Source: Gammaproteobacteria bacterium (GTDB taxonomy: Bacteria; Pseudomonadota; Gammaproteobacteria; DSM-16500). Taken from it: 20,699 nt of DNA. Both the position numbers and the translations under genes were made by a program. The notes beneath the pieces were generated by a model that saw only the letters and a list, made by a program, of their open reading frames with translations, searched no databases and was not told where the DNA came from. Positions 1 to 7,237 of this stretch are shown here, in pieces. The DNA lies in the NCBI GenBank assembly GCA_013287235.1, contig JABDEF010000020.1, forward strand, positions 1-20,699. The letters are read 5' to 3'. Position 1 is the stretch's first letter; every line of letters starts with the position of its first letter.

Positions 1-27
1 CAATTGATCAATAAATAATCAAATAAT

Positions 28-50
28 AACCTCGTAAATTTTACGAGGTT
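28..50. terminator. AT-rich hairpin upstream of the first gene, possible terminator remnant
   Basis: The arms AACCTCGTAAA (28-38) and TTTACGAGGTT (40-50) are perfect reverse complements around a single base, so a real hairpin would be about 8-9 bp with a small AT loop. On the + strand it is followed by CGAATAAAAA with no T-run, so it is not a clean rho-independent terminator for a + strand gene to the left. On the - strand it is followed by TTATTATTTG, which is only moderately T-rich. It could end an upstream transcript or be a regulatory palindrome. Confidence 0.35.
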
Positions 51-69
51 CGAATAAAAAAACAACAAG

Positions 70-86
70 TATAATACACATATAAT
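70..86 (+). promoter_or_regulatory. Possible -10 elements before the first gene
   Basis: Two exact TATAAT hexamers lie at 70-75 and 81-86, 23-39 bases upstream of the ATG at 109. No convincing -35 box sits at the right distance from either, so this is a weak promoter call resting on the two -10 boxes and the AT-rich setting just before an isolated + strand gene pair. Confidence 0.35.
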
Positions 87-108
87 TTATTAACGAGAGG
101 TGGATTTT

Positions 109-1416
109 ATGCAACGCAGAGAACCTGAATTTATCACTTTTGAAAAAAATATATTAACTATTCAATGCCCTAAAGGCTTTGATGCAAAAGAAGAAAAAAT
201 TAAACTGGATCAGCTAGAAAAATTCTTACAAGAGACATTCTTAGAGAAGAATGAATTTTTAAAGACGAGGCTTGGCAAATTTAAGCATTTCTCTAGCCTG
301 CGGATTGATTTGATTAGCGTAACGCATCGCATGCTGGCGTTGCTCGAAAAATATTGCGACCCTTCGATATTAACGATTTATTCATGGAGAGGAAAATTCT
401 CTGAATTACATATTAACTTTAAGAATATTGAGTACTTACTGATTGACAGAGTGAACTTTGAAAAAATTACTTTTAATACATTATCGCGATTACAAAAACT
501 CGGTTTAACAAATCTTCCGAATTTAAAATATTTTGCAAATACGGGCTTAGGTGTTTTACCTCCTTCCGCTTGGGAATGTCCAAACTTAAATTTCCTTAAA
601 TTAAAAAATAATCCAAAACTCACCACGATGTTGAAAGGTGTTTGGGGAGAAAGATTACATCTGGAAGTAGATTTCGATTTAAGTGTACATTCATTAACGT
701 ATGATAAATTACAAATAGAGACTTGTGATTTAACGGTACACTTTTCCATCTATCACGCTGAGAAACAATTACAAATAAAGGAACAAAAAAGGCAACAATT
801 TGACGAAAAATTACGAATAGAGCAACAAAAGAGGGAACAATTACGATTAGATCAGGGAGTAAATCGACAAATTAAAGATATGGACGACATGCTGCAACGG
901 CTGCAACAATCCTCAATAAAAAAAGATAAAAAGGTTGATAATACCTCACCACTCGTCATCGCCTCTAAATTGACAAATGAACAATGTGAAACCATGCGCA
1001 TTTTATCTCATTTCAATCAAAAAGAGGGATTAAAAATGATTGAAATGTTGAGTCTTTTAGAAAAAAATGCATCAAATCTTCCCGCTTTACAGCAACTCAT
1101 AAATTTGACAACATCATCCGATGACAAAGCGCGTTTAATAAATAAGATTTCTGAATTAGTGTCGACTGAAACTGATCTCATGATATCCGCGAGTTTTCCT
1201 AAACATGTGGATAAAGAAAATATCAGTGCGTATGTGCTTAAGCAAATAAATGACATTACAGAAAGTTTAATAAAGCTTGAAAAATCAATTTCTTCTATAC
1301 CTGTTTTGCCAGACTTGCCAGAAACAAAAGCAGAGCAAGAGACGATTAATACGCACCCTAAAAGTAGTGAACTGATAAAATATCAAAAAAGATGGAAGAA
1401 AGATTATCGCATTTAA
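109..1416 (+). CDS. Unknown protein with leucine-rich-like region and coiled coil
   Basis: I do not recognise this 435-aa protein as a member of a named family. The ATG at 109 is preferred over the in-frame GTG at 100 because a strong ribosome site (AGAGG, 96-100) sits at the right distance from the ATG and overlaps the GTG. Residues about 95-175 have spaced leucines reminiscent of leucine-rich repeats (for example LSRLQKLGLTNLPNLKYF and CPNLNFLKLKNNPKL). Residues about 217-268 are rich in Q, K, E and R and should form a coiled coil, including an approximate repeat of about 15 residues (LQIKEQKRQQ and LRIEQQKREQ). The C-terminal part is helical, with no membrane segment or signal peptide. It overlaps the next gene by 25 bases, so the two are probably made together. 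LRR-like plus coiled-coil architecture is common among secreted effectors of Legionella-like bacteria, but that role is inference. Confidence 0.8.
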   Translation: MQRREPEFITFEKNILTIQCPKGFDAKEEKIKLDQLEKFLQETFLEKNEFLKTRLGKFKHFSSLRIDLISVTHRMLALLEKYCDPSILTIYSWRGKFSELHINFKNIEYLLIDRVNFEKITFNTLSRLQKLGLTNLPNLKYFANTGLGVLPPSAWECPNLNFLKLKNNPKLTTMLKGVWGERLHLEVDFDLSVHSLTYDKLQIETCDLTVHFSIYHAEKQLQIKEQKRQQFDEKLRIEQQKREQLRLDQGVNRQIKDMDDMLQRLQQSSIKKDKKVDNTSPLVIASKLTNEQCETMRILSHFNQKEGLKMIEMLSLLEKNASNLPALQQLINLTTSSDDKARLINKISELVSTETDLMISASFPKHVDKENISAYVLKQINDITESLIKLEKSISSIPVLPDLPETKAEQETINTHPKSSELIKYQKRWKKDYRI

Positions 1417-2393
1417 TTTTAGGTTCATTTATATTAGCATCGCATCTTGCACAACCTAAGCCAAATCAAGCACAACAAGCGGCGCATCTCGCAAGTGTTA
1501 CTTTCGGATTAGCACCATTTATTGGGTCGACATTACGTAGCACAGTTGAAGGAGTTACGATGTGCGCTGATTTTGCATTGGAAACAATGAAAATTCGTTA
1601 TCATACACAAATTGCAAATATCTTTCAAAATCCTGAACTTATGCGCTGGATAGTAAGACAGTTGGCACGCAAATTAGCTTTGGCGCGCACCACAGATTTG
1701 ATAACATCAGACAGTGATATCATAAAAAATCTAAAATTAAAAGCTATTGATCTAAGTGCAACAAAATCAGGATTAGAATTAACACCTGAGGAGTTGCTTG
1801 CTTATTATGATGCAGGAAAAATTTTAGATAATGCCGCAAAAAATTGGGATGAATTTCATACAAAAATCAATGAAGAATGTTATGCTTCCTATTTGCTGGA
1901 TCAATTATTAAAGAATATATTGGGGATAGAATATGAAAAATCTTTGCGACAATCATTAAAATTAGTCATTCCTTCAAAAACATCTCCCACATCGGTTAAA
2001 GATGCTAAAAACATCATTCCTAAAACTGACGTGACGCGAGATGAACTAAAGGAAACGCGAAATGAGCTAGAGCAATGTAAAAAACAAATTGAGGACCAAC
2101 AAAAGGAAATTGAAAAATTAAAATCTATTATGAAAGATCATTCACATGACCTCAGCGCTGGGGATCAAATGCAAACACTTGCGTCACCTAACCTTCCTAT
2201 ATCTTCTCACGAAATGATTACACCAGGACAGATGATACAAATGTTTCATGAATTAACGCTCATGCAACGTCAGACACAAGAGACGCAATTAGAATTGGCT
2301 TCAAAATTAGAACAAGTAGAACGTGAAAAAGAAAAAAGAATCGCTCCGAAAAATGTCACTCAAGGAACACAACGTAAAACATTATTTGGTTAG
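1392..2393 (+). CDS. Unknown helical protein with C-terminal coiled coils
   Basis: This 333-aa protein matches no family I can name. Its ATG lies inside the 3' end of the preceding gene (25-base overlap) with only an A-rich, weak ribosome site, which suggests translational coupling. The N-terminus (about residues 5-20 and 33-47) has moderately hydrophobic, alanine-rich helices that could touch a membrane, but there is no clear signal peptide. Residues about 213-247 (DELKETRNELEQCKKQIEDQ onward) and 281-316 are strongly predicted coiled coils by their heptad-like hydrophobic spacing. The C-terminus carries a charged, glutamate-containing stretch (EQVEREKEKR, about 307-316) and ends LFG. This superficially resembles Dot/Icm secretion signals, but that is weak evidence alone. 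A physical partnership with the upstream coiled-coil protein is plausible. Confidence 0.8.
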   Translation: MEERLSHLILGSFILASHLAQPKPNQAQQAAHLASVTFGLAPFIGSTLRSTVEGVTMCADFALETMKIRYHTQIANIFQNPELMRWIVRQLARKLALARTTDLITSDSDIIKNLKLKAIDLSATKSGLELTPEELLAYYDAGKILDNAAKNWDEFHTKINEECYASYLLDQLLKNILGIEYEKSLRQSLKLVIPSKTSPTSVKDAKNIIPKTDVTRDELKETRNELEQCKKQIEDQQKEIEKLKSIMKDHSHDLSAGDQMQTLASPNLPISSHEMITPGQMIQMFHELTLMQRQTQETQLELASKLEQVEREKEKRIAPKNVTQGTQRKTLFG

Positions 2394-2408
2394 TAACGGG
2401 TCAAAAAT

Positions 2409-2453
2409 CCCCCCGCCTCGCTGCGCTCGTCGACCCCCTTTTTCAAAGGGGGT
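2409..2453. repeat. GC-rich REP-like element with hairpin
   Basis: A GC-rich block interrupts very AT-rich DNA just after the second gene's stop. Its right half is a hairpin with arms ACCCCCTTT (2433-2441) and AAAGGGGGT (2445-2453) and a three-base loop. The left half (CCTCGCTGCGCTCG, 2416-2429) resembles sequences common in dispersed bacterial repeats. It could act as a weak terminator, although no T-run follows on the + strand. The copy number cannot be judged from this window. Confidence 0.5.
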
Positions 2454-2527
2454 AAATAGATACAAAAAAATTGTCAAAATATTCATCAACTTAAAAAAAT
2501 CTTATCGTCCATATATTGTACAATTTA

Positions 2528-2555
2528 TTGAAAAATGCTAATATATTCATATCAA
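2528..2555 (+). promoter_or_regulatory. Possible promoter for the LuxR-type gene
   Basis: TTGAAA (2528-2533) is followed after 16 bases by TATCAA (2550-2555), and the ATG is at 2579. The region is so AT-rich that chance matches are likely. Confidence 0.25.
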
Positions 2556-2578
2556 TAATTACACCAGATGCATTTTTT

Positions 2579-3325
2579 ATGTCAAAGTTGCTGGATATTA
2601 GCGATGAATTTCAACTCATTCGTTGTATTAACGGAGTAAAGTTACTTCGCCCAAATCATCGCATAAAACCCCATTCACATGGGTTTAATCTGGGTTGCTC
2701 GGTAAAACAATTACTACAATTACCGTTCTCAGTTTATTTTCATAATACGCAAAGCGAGTTGCAAAAAGCAAACGATACGCTTTTTGAAATGGCCTCGTTA
2801 AACTCAGAAAAAGATTGCTTAGGAAAAACAGCGCATAGTATCACATCCGACGAATTTGCCACAAAATTAATAAAAAATGATAGAAATGTTTTAATCCATA
2901 AAAATATTCAAATTATTGAAGAAATGGGTGTTCGTAAAGATGATTTTTCTATCCATGCCATTTCCATTAAAGTACCTTTGTATGATGGGCAAAGTAAATT
3001 GATTGGTCTCATGGGATGCTCAGCGATATTAAAAATAAATTCAATTGCAAACTTTTTAACAAAAATGGCAGAGTTTAATTTATTAAATCATTTTTCTCAT
3101 TTATATTATCGCCATTCTATTCCTGCGCACATTCATTTATCTTTACGTGAAAGAGAAGTTTTAGAAAATATTCTCTCCGGATATTCAGCAAAAAAAATAG
3201 GCGCATTATTAAAAATTTCATCACGTACTGTGGAATATCATTTAGAAAATATTAAAGCGAAATTTAACGTTTATTCAAAATCTGAATTGATTGAAAAATG
3301 CTTGAGAGGAATCAAAAAATCGTAA
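2579..3325 (+). CDS. LuxR-type regulator with PAS-like sensor domain
   Basis: A probable transcription factor of 248 aa. The C-terminal 60 residues (about 187-245) are a clear LuxR/FixJ helix-turn-helix: LSLREREVLENILSGYSAKK, then ISSRTVEYHLENIKAKFNVY, holding the family's conserved E, G, TVxxH and K positions. The N-terminal part (about 46-152) resembles the PAS-like sensor domain of the many Legionella LuxR-type regulators, including a GKTAHSI segment; the ligand is unknown. There is no receiver domain or phospho-acceptor aspartate pattern. I place the start at ATG 2579; an in-frame TTG at 2516 would add 21 residues but has no ribosome site, and the ATG site is also weak. It stands alone, with no histidine kinase or autoinducer synthase nearby, and its stop is only five bases from the stop of the convergent desulfurase gene. 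Confidence 0.85.
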   Translation: MSKLLDISDEFQLIRCINGVKLLRPNHRIKPHSHGFNLGCSVKQLLQLPFSVYFHNTQSELQKANDTLFEMASLNSEKDCLGKTAHSITSDEFATKLIKNDRNVLIHKNIQIIEEMGVRKDDFSIHAISIKVPLYDGQSKLIGLMGCSAILKINSIANFLTKMAEFNLLNHFSHLYYRHSIPAHIHLSLREREVLENILSGYSAKKIGALLKISSRTVEYHLENIKAKFNVYSKSELIEKCLRGIKKS

Positions 3326-3330
3326 GCGCT

Positions 3331-4449
3331 CTATCCCCTCGCGGTAAATTGATCAATCGCAAAATCAATCTCATCCAATGTTGTGAACCGGCCAAAAGAA
3401 ACCCGTATCGTATTCGCACATTGACTATCCGCTAAACCCAGCGCCTTTAATACATGAGAAGGTTCTGTCCCCTTTGAAAGACAGGCAGACCCTATTCCAA
3501 AAGCGAGTGTTTTCAATCTTTCTACTAAATCTCTTGCTTTCCAATGTTCGAAAGAAATACTCAAAATGCCCGGAAAACATTTCTCTATATCTCCGTTCAC
3601 CTTAAATGAGATACTATGTAACCCTTTTAAAAATTTTTCCCGACATATTTGTAAATGCTGTTCAAGCTCCGCTCGCTCATTTTTGAGAATACGACAGGCT
3701 TCTCCTAAACCTACAATTTGATGTGTAGGCAACGTGCCTGAGCGAATGCCCCGTTCTTGTCCGCCACCGTGTAATTGCGCTGCGACATGCACTCGAGGTT
3801 TGCGTCGAAGATATAATGCACCTATCCCTTTCGGCCCATATATTTTATGTCCAGAAAAAGATAGCAAATCCACGGGAATTTTTGTGACATCAAGAGCGAT
3901 TTTTCCTACACTTTGCGTCGCATCGGTATGAAATAAAATACCGCGTTGTGATGTGATATTTGCAATTTTTTCGATATCTTGAATAACGCCCGTTTCATTA
4001 TTGACATGCATCAGGGAAACAAGCATCGTGTCTTTTCTTAATGCCGCCTCGAACTTTTCGATAGATAATATCCCATTCTTTTCGGGCGTGAGATAAGTCA
4101 CGGCAAACCCTTGTTTTTCTAGTTCACGGCAAGTATCCAGAACAGAAAGATGCTCTGTCTTCAGGGTAATTATGTGCTTGCCTTTCGATTGGTAAAGAGA
4201 CGCCGCCCCTTTTAGAGCCAAATTATTCGCCTCCGTCGCACCGGATGTGAAAATCACTTCAGAGGCTTCTGCATGAATCAATTGGCCCACATCATATCGT
4301 GCACTTTCAATGGCATCTTTTGCCATTTTACCTAATGCATGAACGGATGAAGGATTTCCATAATGCTCCCTAAAAAAAGGAAGCATTTTTTCTATGACGC
4401 GTGGATCAACGGGCGTTGTCGCCGCATAATCTAAATACACGTACCGCAT
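3331..4449 (-). CDS. Cysteine desulfurase, IscS/NifS type, short form
   Basis: A PLP enzyme of 372 aa that would take sulfur from cysteine as a persulfide, giving alanine, for Fe-S clusters or thio-modification. Family marks are clear: N-terminal YLDYAATTPVDP, the PLP-contact histidine in TEH (H100), the Schiff-base lysine in SFSGHKIYGPKG (K202), and the catalytic cysteine in GSACLSKGTEPS (C323), followed by the conserved RVSFGRFTT segment. It stops soon after this, about 30 residues short of the roughly 404-aa E. coli IscS, so the C-terminal tail that helps dock IscU is missing. No iscR, iscU, sufE or other Fe-S gene is next to it. It is probably a second, dedicated desulfurase rather than the housekeeping IscS. 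A GGGG-containing site lies upstream of the ATG, which is divergent from the GtrA gene. Confidence 0.93.
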   Translation of the reverse strand: MRYVYLDYAATTPVDPRVIEKMLPFFREHYGNPSSVHALGKMAKDAIESARYDVGQLIHAEASEVIFTSGATEANNLALKGAASLYQSKGKHIITLKTEHLSVLDTCRELEKQGFAVTYLTPEKNGILSIEKFEAALRKDTMLVSLMHVNNETGVIQDIEKIANITSQRGILFHTDATQSVGKIALDVTKIPVDLLSFSGHKIYGPKGIGALYLRRKPRVHVAAQLHGGGQERGIRSGTLPTHQIVGLGEACRILKNERAELEQHLQICREKFLKGLHSISFKVNGDIEKCFPGILSISFEHWKARDLVERLKTLAFGIGSACLSKGTEPSHVLKALGLADSQCANTIRVSFGRFTTLDEIDFAIDQFTARG

Positions 4450-4472
4450 CTGCTAAGACCCCGAAAACAAAA

Positions 4473-4501
4473 GTTGCTATTTTAGCTGATTTTTTGTATA
4501 A
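4473..4501 (+). promoter_or_regulatory. Promoter for the GtrA-methyltransferase pair
   Basis: TTGCTA (4473-4478, four of six consensus bases) and TATAAA (4496-4501, five of six) are exactly 17 bases apart. Transcription should start near 4508, leaving only a few bases before the ATG at 4512, so the mRNA would be leaderless or nearly so. This agrees with the lack of a ribosome site. Confidence 0.5.
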
Positions 4502-4511
4502 ATAGAATCAT

Positions 4512-4940
4512 ATGAAAATACCTCAAATTATTCAATTAAATGAGTTTCTTCCCTATTTTTTTATTGGGCTTATTTCGACAAGTATCGATTGGACCACTTT
4601 TTGGGTCAGTTCCACAAAGTTTGGTTTTCATTATGAAATAGCATTAATGATGTCCTATACCCTTGCAGGTTCATTTCATTATATCGCAAACAAAATTATC
4701 ACTTTTAAATGCCGTTCTAAACAAATCGGTTTACAATTTTCTATTTATTTTATGATGGCAATTATTTCTCTTTTAATGAGCATGGGGTTAATTGCATTCA
4801 TCAAACTATTTGTCATGAATGCTTTATATGCTCGTATTATTACGACTGCTTTCATGTTAATACCCAATTTTTTGTTACATAAACATATTACATTCAGCAA
4901 AAAAATATTTAACACAGGAAGTGTGAGTAGTCCCTCATGA
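4512..4940 (+). CDS. GtrA-family membrane protein, probable polyprenyl-phosphate-sugar flippase
   Basis: A 142-aa inner-membrane protein with four predicted helices (about 12-30, 42-60, 75-100 and 105-125). Two family signatures are visible: NKIITF (60-65), ending helix 2, and NFLLHKHITF (119-128), ending helix 4. GtrA proteins are thought to flip undecaprenyl-phosphate-linked sugars to the periplasmic face for O-antigen, teichoic-acid or arabinogalactan modification. Here the donor-making enzymes (epimerase, polyprenyl-phosphate-type GT2) and candidate acceptor transferases (GT-C-like) are on the opposite strand 0.7-9 kb away, which fits that role. The gene overlaps the methyltransferase by ATGA (4937-4940). 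No ribosome site is visible before the ATG; see the promoter entry. Confidence 0.85.
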   Translation: MKIPQIIQLNEFLPYFFIGLISTSIDWTTFWVSSTKFGFHYEIALMMSYTLAGSFHYIANKIITFKCRSKQIGLQFSIYFMMAIISLLMSMGLIAFIKLFVMNALYARIITTAFMLIPNFLLHKHITFSKKIFNTGSVSSPS

Positions 4941-5686
4941 ATGAACAGGATAATTGGGATCAACATTGGGATGATTTTTCACTTGCCTCCTCATTGAACC
5001 CTGCGAACGATTATCGAAAAAACCTCATTTTGAATCAAATGCATGCTTTTAAAAATTCATCTTTTCATTTACTTGACATAGGCTGCGGACCCGGAAAACT
5101 TGTATCACACCTTATCACGCATTTTCCTAAAGCTATGATCACAGGCATAGATATGAGTGAAAAAGGTATCGAATTAGCGAAAAAGACAAATCCGACTGTC
5201 AACTTTTATGCGATGAACATTTTAACTATCAAAAAAATTCCTGATGATTTATTTAACTCGGTAGATGTCGCTATTTGTACAGAAGTGTTAGAGCATCTTG
5301 ATGAACCTGAATTATTTTTAAAGAATGCAAAAAAATTTCTAAAAAATAACGGGCGGATGATTATTACTGTGCCCAGTGGTCCTCGCTCAGCCTTTGATAA
5401 ACATATTGGACATCGAAAGCACTTTACTAAAAATGAATTAAAAATACTTATAGAAAGCGCAGGTTTTATGGTTGAGAATGTTTTTAAATCAGGTTTTCCA
5501 TTCTTTAATCTCTATAAATTTTTGATTATTTTACGTGGCAAACGTCTCATTTCAGACAGTAAAAAAACTTCTCTTTCACATATCGAAAAGACCATTGCAA
5601 AAATTTTTCAAATGCTTTTTAAATTTAATCTATCAAATTCACTTTGGGGTTGGCAATTGATTGCCGTTCTGAAACCTCGATCTTAA
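4937..5686 (+). CDS. Class I SAM-dependent methyltransferase
   Basis: A 249-aa protein with the Rossmann-fold methyltransferase signature. Motif I is LLDIGCGPG (45-53), the ribose-binding acid is in TGIDMS (about D72), and the post-II/III region is DVAICTEVLEH (110-120), as in UbiG/Methyltransf_11-like enzymes. The substrate is unknown. Coupling by ATGA to a GtrA-family gene suggests that a lipid-linked sugar or surface glycan is methylated, but this is context only; a small-molecule or quinone-type substrate is not excluded. The C-terminal 16 codons overlap the convergent membrane-protein gene by 48 bases, and no terminator is visible between them. Confidence 0.88.
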   Translation: MNEQDNWDQHWDDFSLASSLNPANDYRKNLILNQMHAFKNSSFHLLDIGCGPGKLVSHLITHFPKAMITGIDMSEKGIELAKKTNPTVNFYAMNILTIKKIPDDLFNSVDVAICTEVLEHLDEPELFLKNAKKFLKNNGRMIITVPSGPRSAFDKHIGHRKHFTKNELKILIESAGFMVENVFKSGFPFFNLYKFLIILRGKRLISDSKKTSLSHIEKTIAKIFQMLFKFNLSNSLWGWQLIAVLKPRS

Positions 5687-7237
5687 AAAAGCCAAACCTT
5701 TTGGGACAATGGCAAATAATAGTATGATCAACAAAGAATAAAAAACAACATAATTAAGATCAATGGAAATCCTGTGTGCTAAAAAATAAAAATTCAACGT
5801 TGTGTTATATAAAGGTTTCGTAAAAGCACCGATCCAAAAACCTATATAAATGCTTAAGATGCCGGTTATCACATAAAAGAGATTCAAGATTTTAAAAATT
5901 TGCGAACTTAAATAATTTTTTGAAAGCCATACTGTTATTATTGAGAGCATGATTAAATAAGGAGAAAAATCAATCACATATCGTCGAGAACCAAAATTAA
6001 TGGATAAAATAAAGCCAATAATAATCAATGAAATAAAACTTAAAAAGATCAAAAACCATAATAAAGGGCGTAATGACAAATACTTTTTATTCTTAAAATA
6101 AAAACGAATCATGAAAGGAAATAATAAGACAAATAAAATAAATGGATTTGTCAGAAATAAACCTGCACTATCATCATAAAAATAATAATTTTTTGCAATT
6201 TTTGCTTCATAAAACATGGCAATATATGGAATGAGCGAATTCACTGAAACAGGACGAATAAAATAATTATAAAACCCTAACACTATATTGCTCATCATAT
6301 TTTTTAATTGAAAAAGTCCTTGATAAAGACCATGATCATCACCCCCTAGAAGTTGATACCTTTGTCCAAATTCAAAAATTGAATCGAATCGCGCATAATT
6401 ATAAACTGCTAATAAAGAACCAATGAAGACAGCAGGAAAAATTACACACAAACTGGAAATCATTATTCTATCTTTATTTCTATATATTTTATAGAGAAGC
6501 CATGGACACAAGAACAAAAAAATCAATGCGAAATATGGTCTTCCTGCAACCGATAATGACAAACACATGCTAAAAATAAATAAATCCCTATTCTGAAAAT
6601 GATTTTTAAATATTTTATAAAGATAAAATAAGGCCATATTCATTAAACAATAAGCCGCCGAGATGGGCGTCTCAAGGTAGTTTGCTATCGCAATCGTAAA
6701 TAATAATGGCCACGCATACCCCATGATAAATCCCGCAAGCACCATGTGTGATTCAGAAATGTCCTTGAAAAAGTCTTCCTTTATTCGTAGTAACAATAAA
6801 TATTGTATGCAAAAACCTAAAGATAAGAAAAAGAAAACAGCAAGCGGTGCAGGTGGATATAATCCTGTAATTAATTTAAAAGGTATATAGAAAAAAATAA
6901 CAGGAAGAGGGCCAAAATATAGATAAAATTTTTCTTTATAAAATGAAACATCACACAATCGATTTTTAAAATATGTGCCATCCGCAAGTTTAATTGATCG
7001 AAATTGCTTAAAATCGTAAGGATTCGATATTTTTAAATATTCCGGTGGCACGGGAATTAATAAATTCGCGTGATTTTTTAAAAAGCTTTCGGTTAAATAT
7101 TGATAACGACTAAAAGGCGCTGTACTAAAAAATTCATCTCTCACATCAGCTGTATAAGCAAAAACTGCATAGGTGATCACAACAAATAACATTGTCAAAT
7201 AGGAATAAAAATTTTTCGTCCGTGACAAATAATACAC
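5639..7237 (-). CDS. Polytopic GT-C-like glycosyltransferase, paralogue of the 8912-10462 product
   Basis: A membrane protein of 532 aa with about ten or more hydrophobic helices. After a first helix comes a large periplasmic-type loop with NPYDF, then YLYFGPLPV, later a GRPYFAL segment and RFDSIFEFGQRYQL. These blocks are shared with the paralogue three genes upstream. The fold resembles GT-C transferases, which move sugars from polyprenyl phosphate on the periplasmic side; the enzyme activity is inferred. I choose the GTG at 7237 because it overlaps the TAG of the GT2 gene by one base (TAGTG) with AAGGA upstream, and because it gives an N-terminus like the paralogue's. A longer reading from 7303 would overlap the GT2 gene by 67 bases. 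It is the last gene of the operon, and its end overlaps the convergent methyltransferase gene by 48 bases. Confidence 0.82.
   Translation of the reverse strand: MYYLSRTKNFYSYLTMLFVVITYAVFAYTADVRDEFFSTAPFSRYQYLTESFLKNHANLLIPVPPEYLKISNPYDFKQFRSIKLADGTYFKNRLCDVSFYKEKFYLYFGPLPVIFFYIPFKLITGLYPPAPLAVFFFLSLGFCIQYLLLLRIKEDFFKDISESHMVLAGFIMGYAWPLLFTIAIANYLETPISAAYCLMNMALFYLYKIFKNHFQNRDLFIFSMCLSLSVAGRPYFALIFLFLCPWLLYKIYRNKDRIMISSLCVIFPAVFIGSLLAVYNYARFDSIFEFGQRYQLLGGDDHGLYQGLFQLKNMMSNIVLGFYNYFIRPVSVNSLIPYIAMFYEAKIAKNYYFYDDSAGLFLTNPFILFVLLFPFMIRFYFKNKKYLSLRPLLWFLIFLSFISLIIIGFILSINFGSRRYVIDFSPYLIMLSIITVWLSKNYLSSQIFKILNLFYVITGILSIYIGFWIGAFTKPLYNTTLNFYFLAHRISIDLNYVVFYSLLIILLFAIVPKGLAFLRSRFQNGNQLPTPK

Noticed and set aside
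378..1256. Opposite-strand frames within the first gene
   Set aside because: No ribosome sites or recognisable domains; explained by low stop density opposite a real gene.
2323..2541. A 72-codon + strand frame crossing the end of the second gene
   Set aside because: It runs through a REP-like hairpin and the 3' end of a well-supported gene in another frame, and its product is low-complexity K/R-rich.
2579..3325. Quorum-sensing LuxR with autoinducer-binding domain
   Set aside because: The N-terminal part resembles a PAS-like domain rather than the acyl-homoserine-lactone domain, and there is no luxI-type gene.
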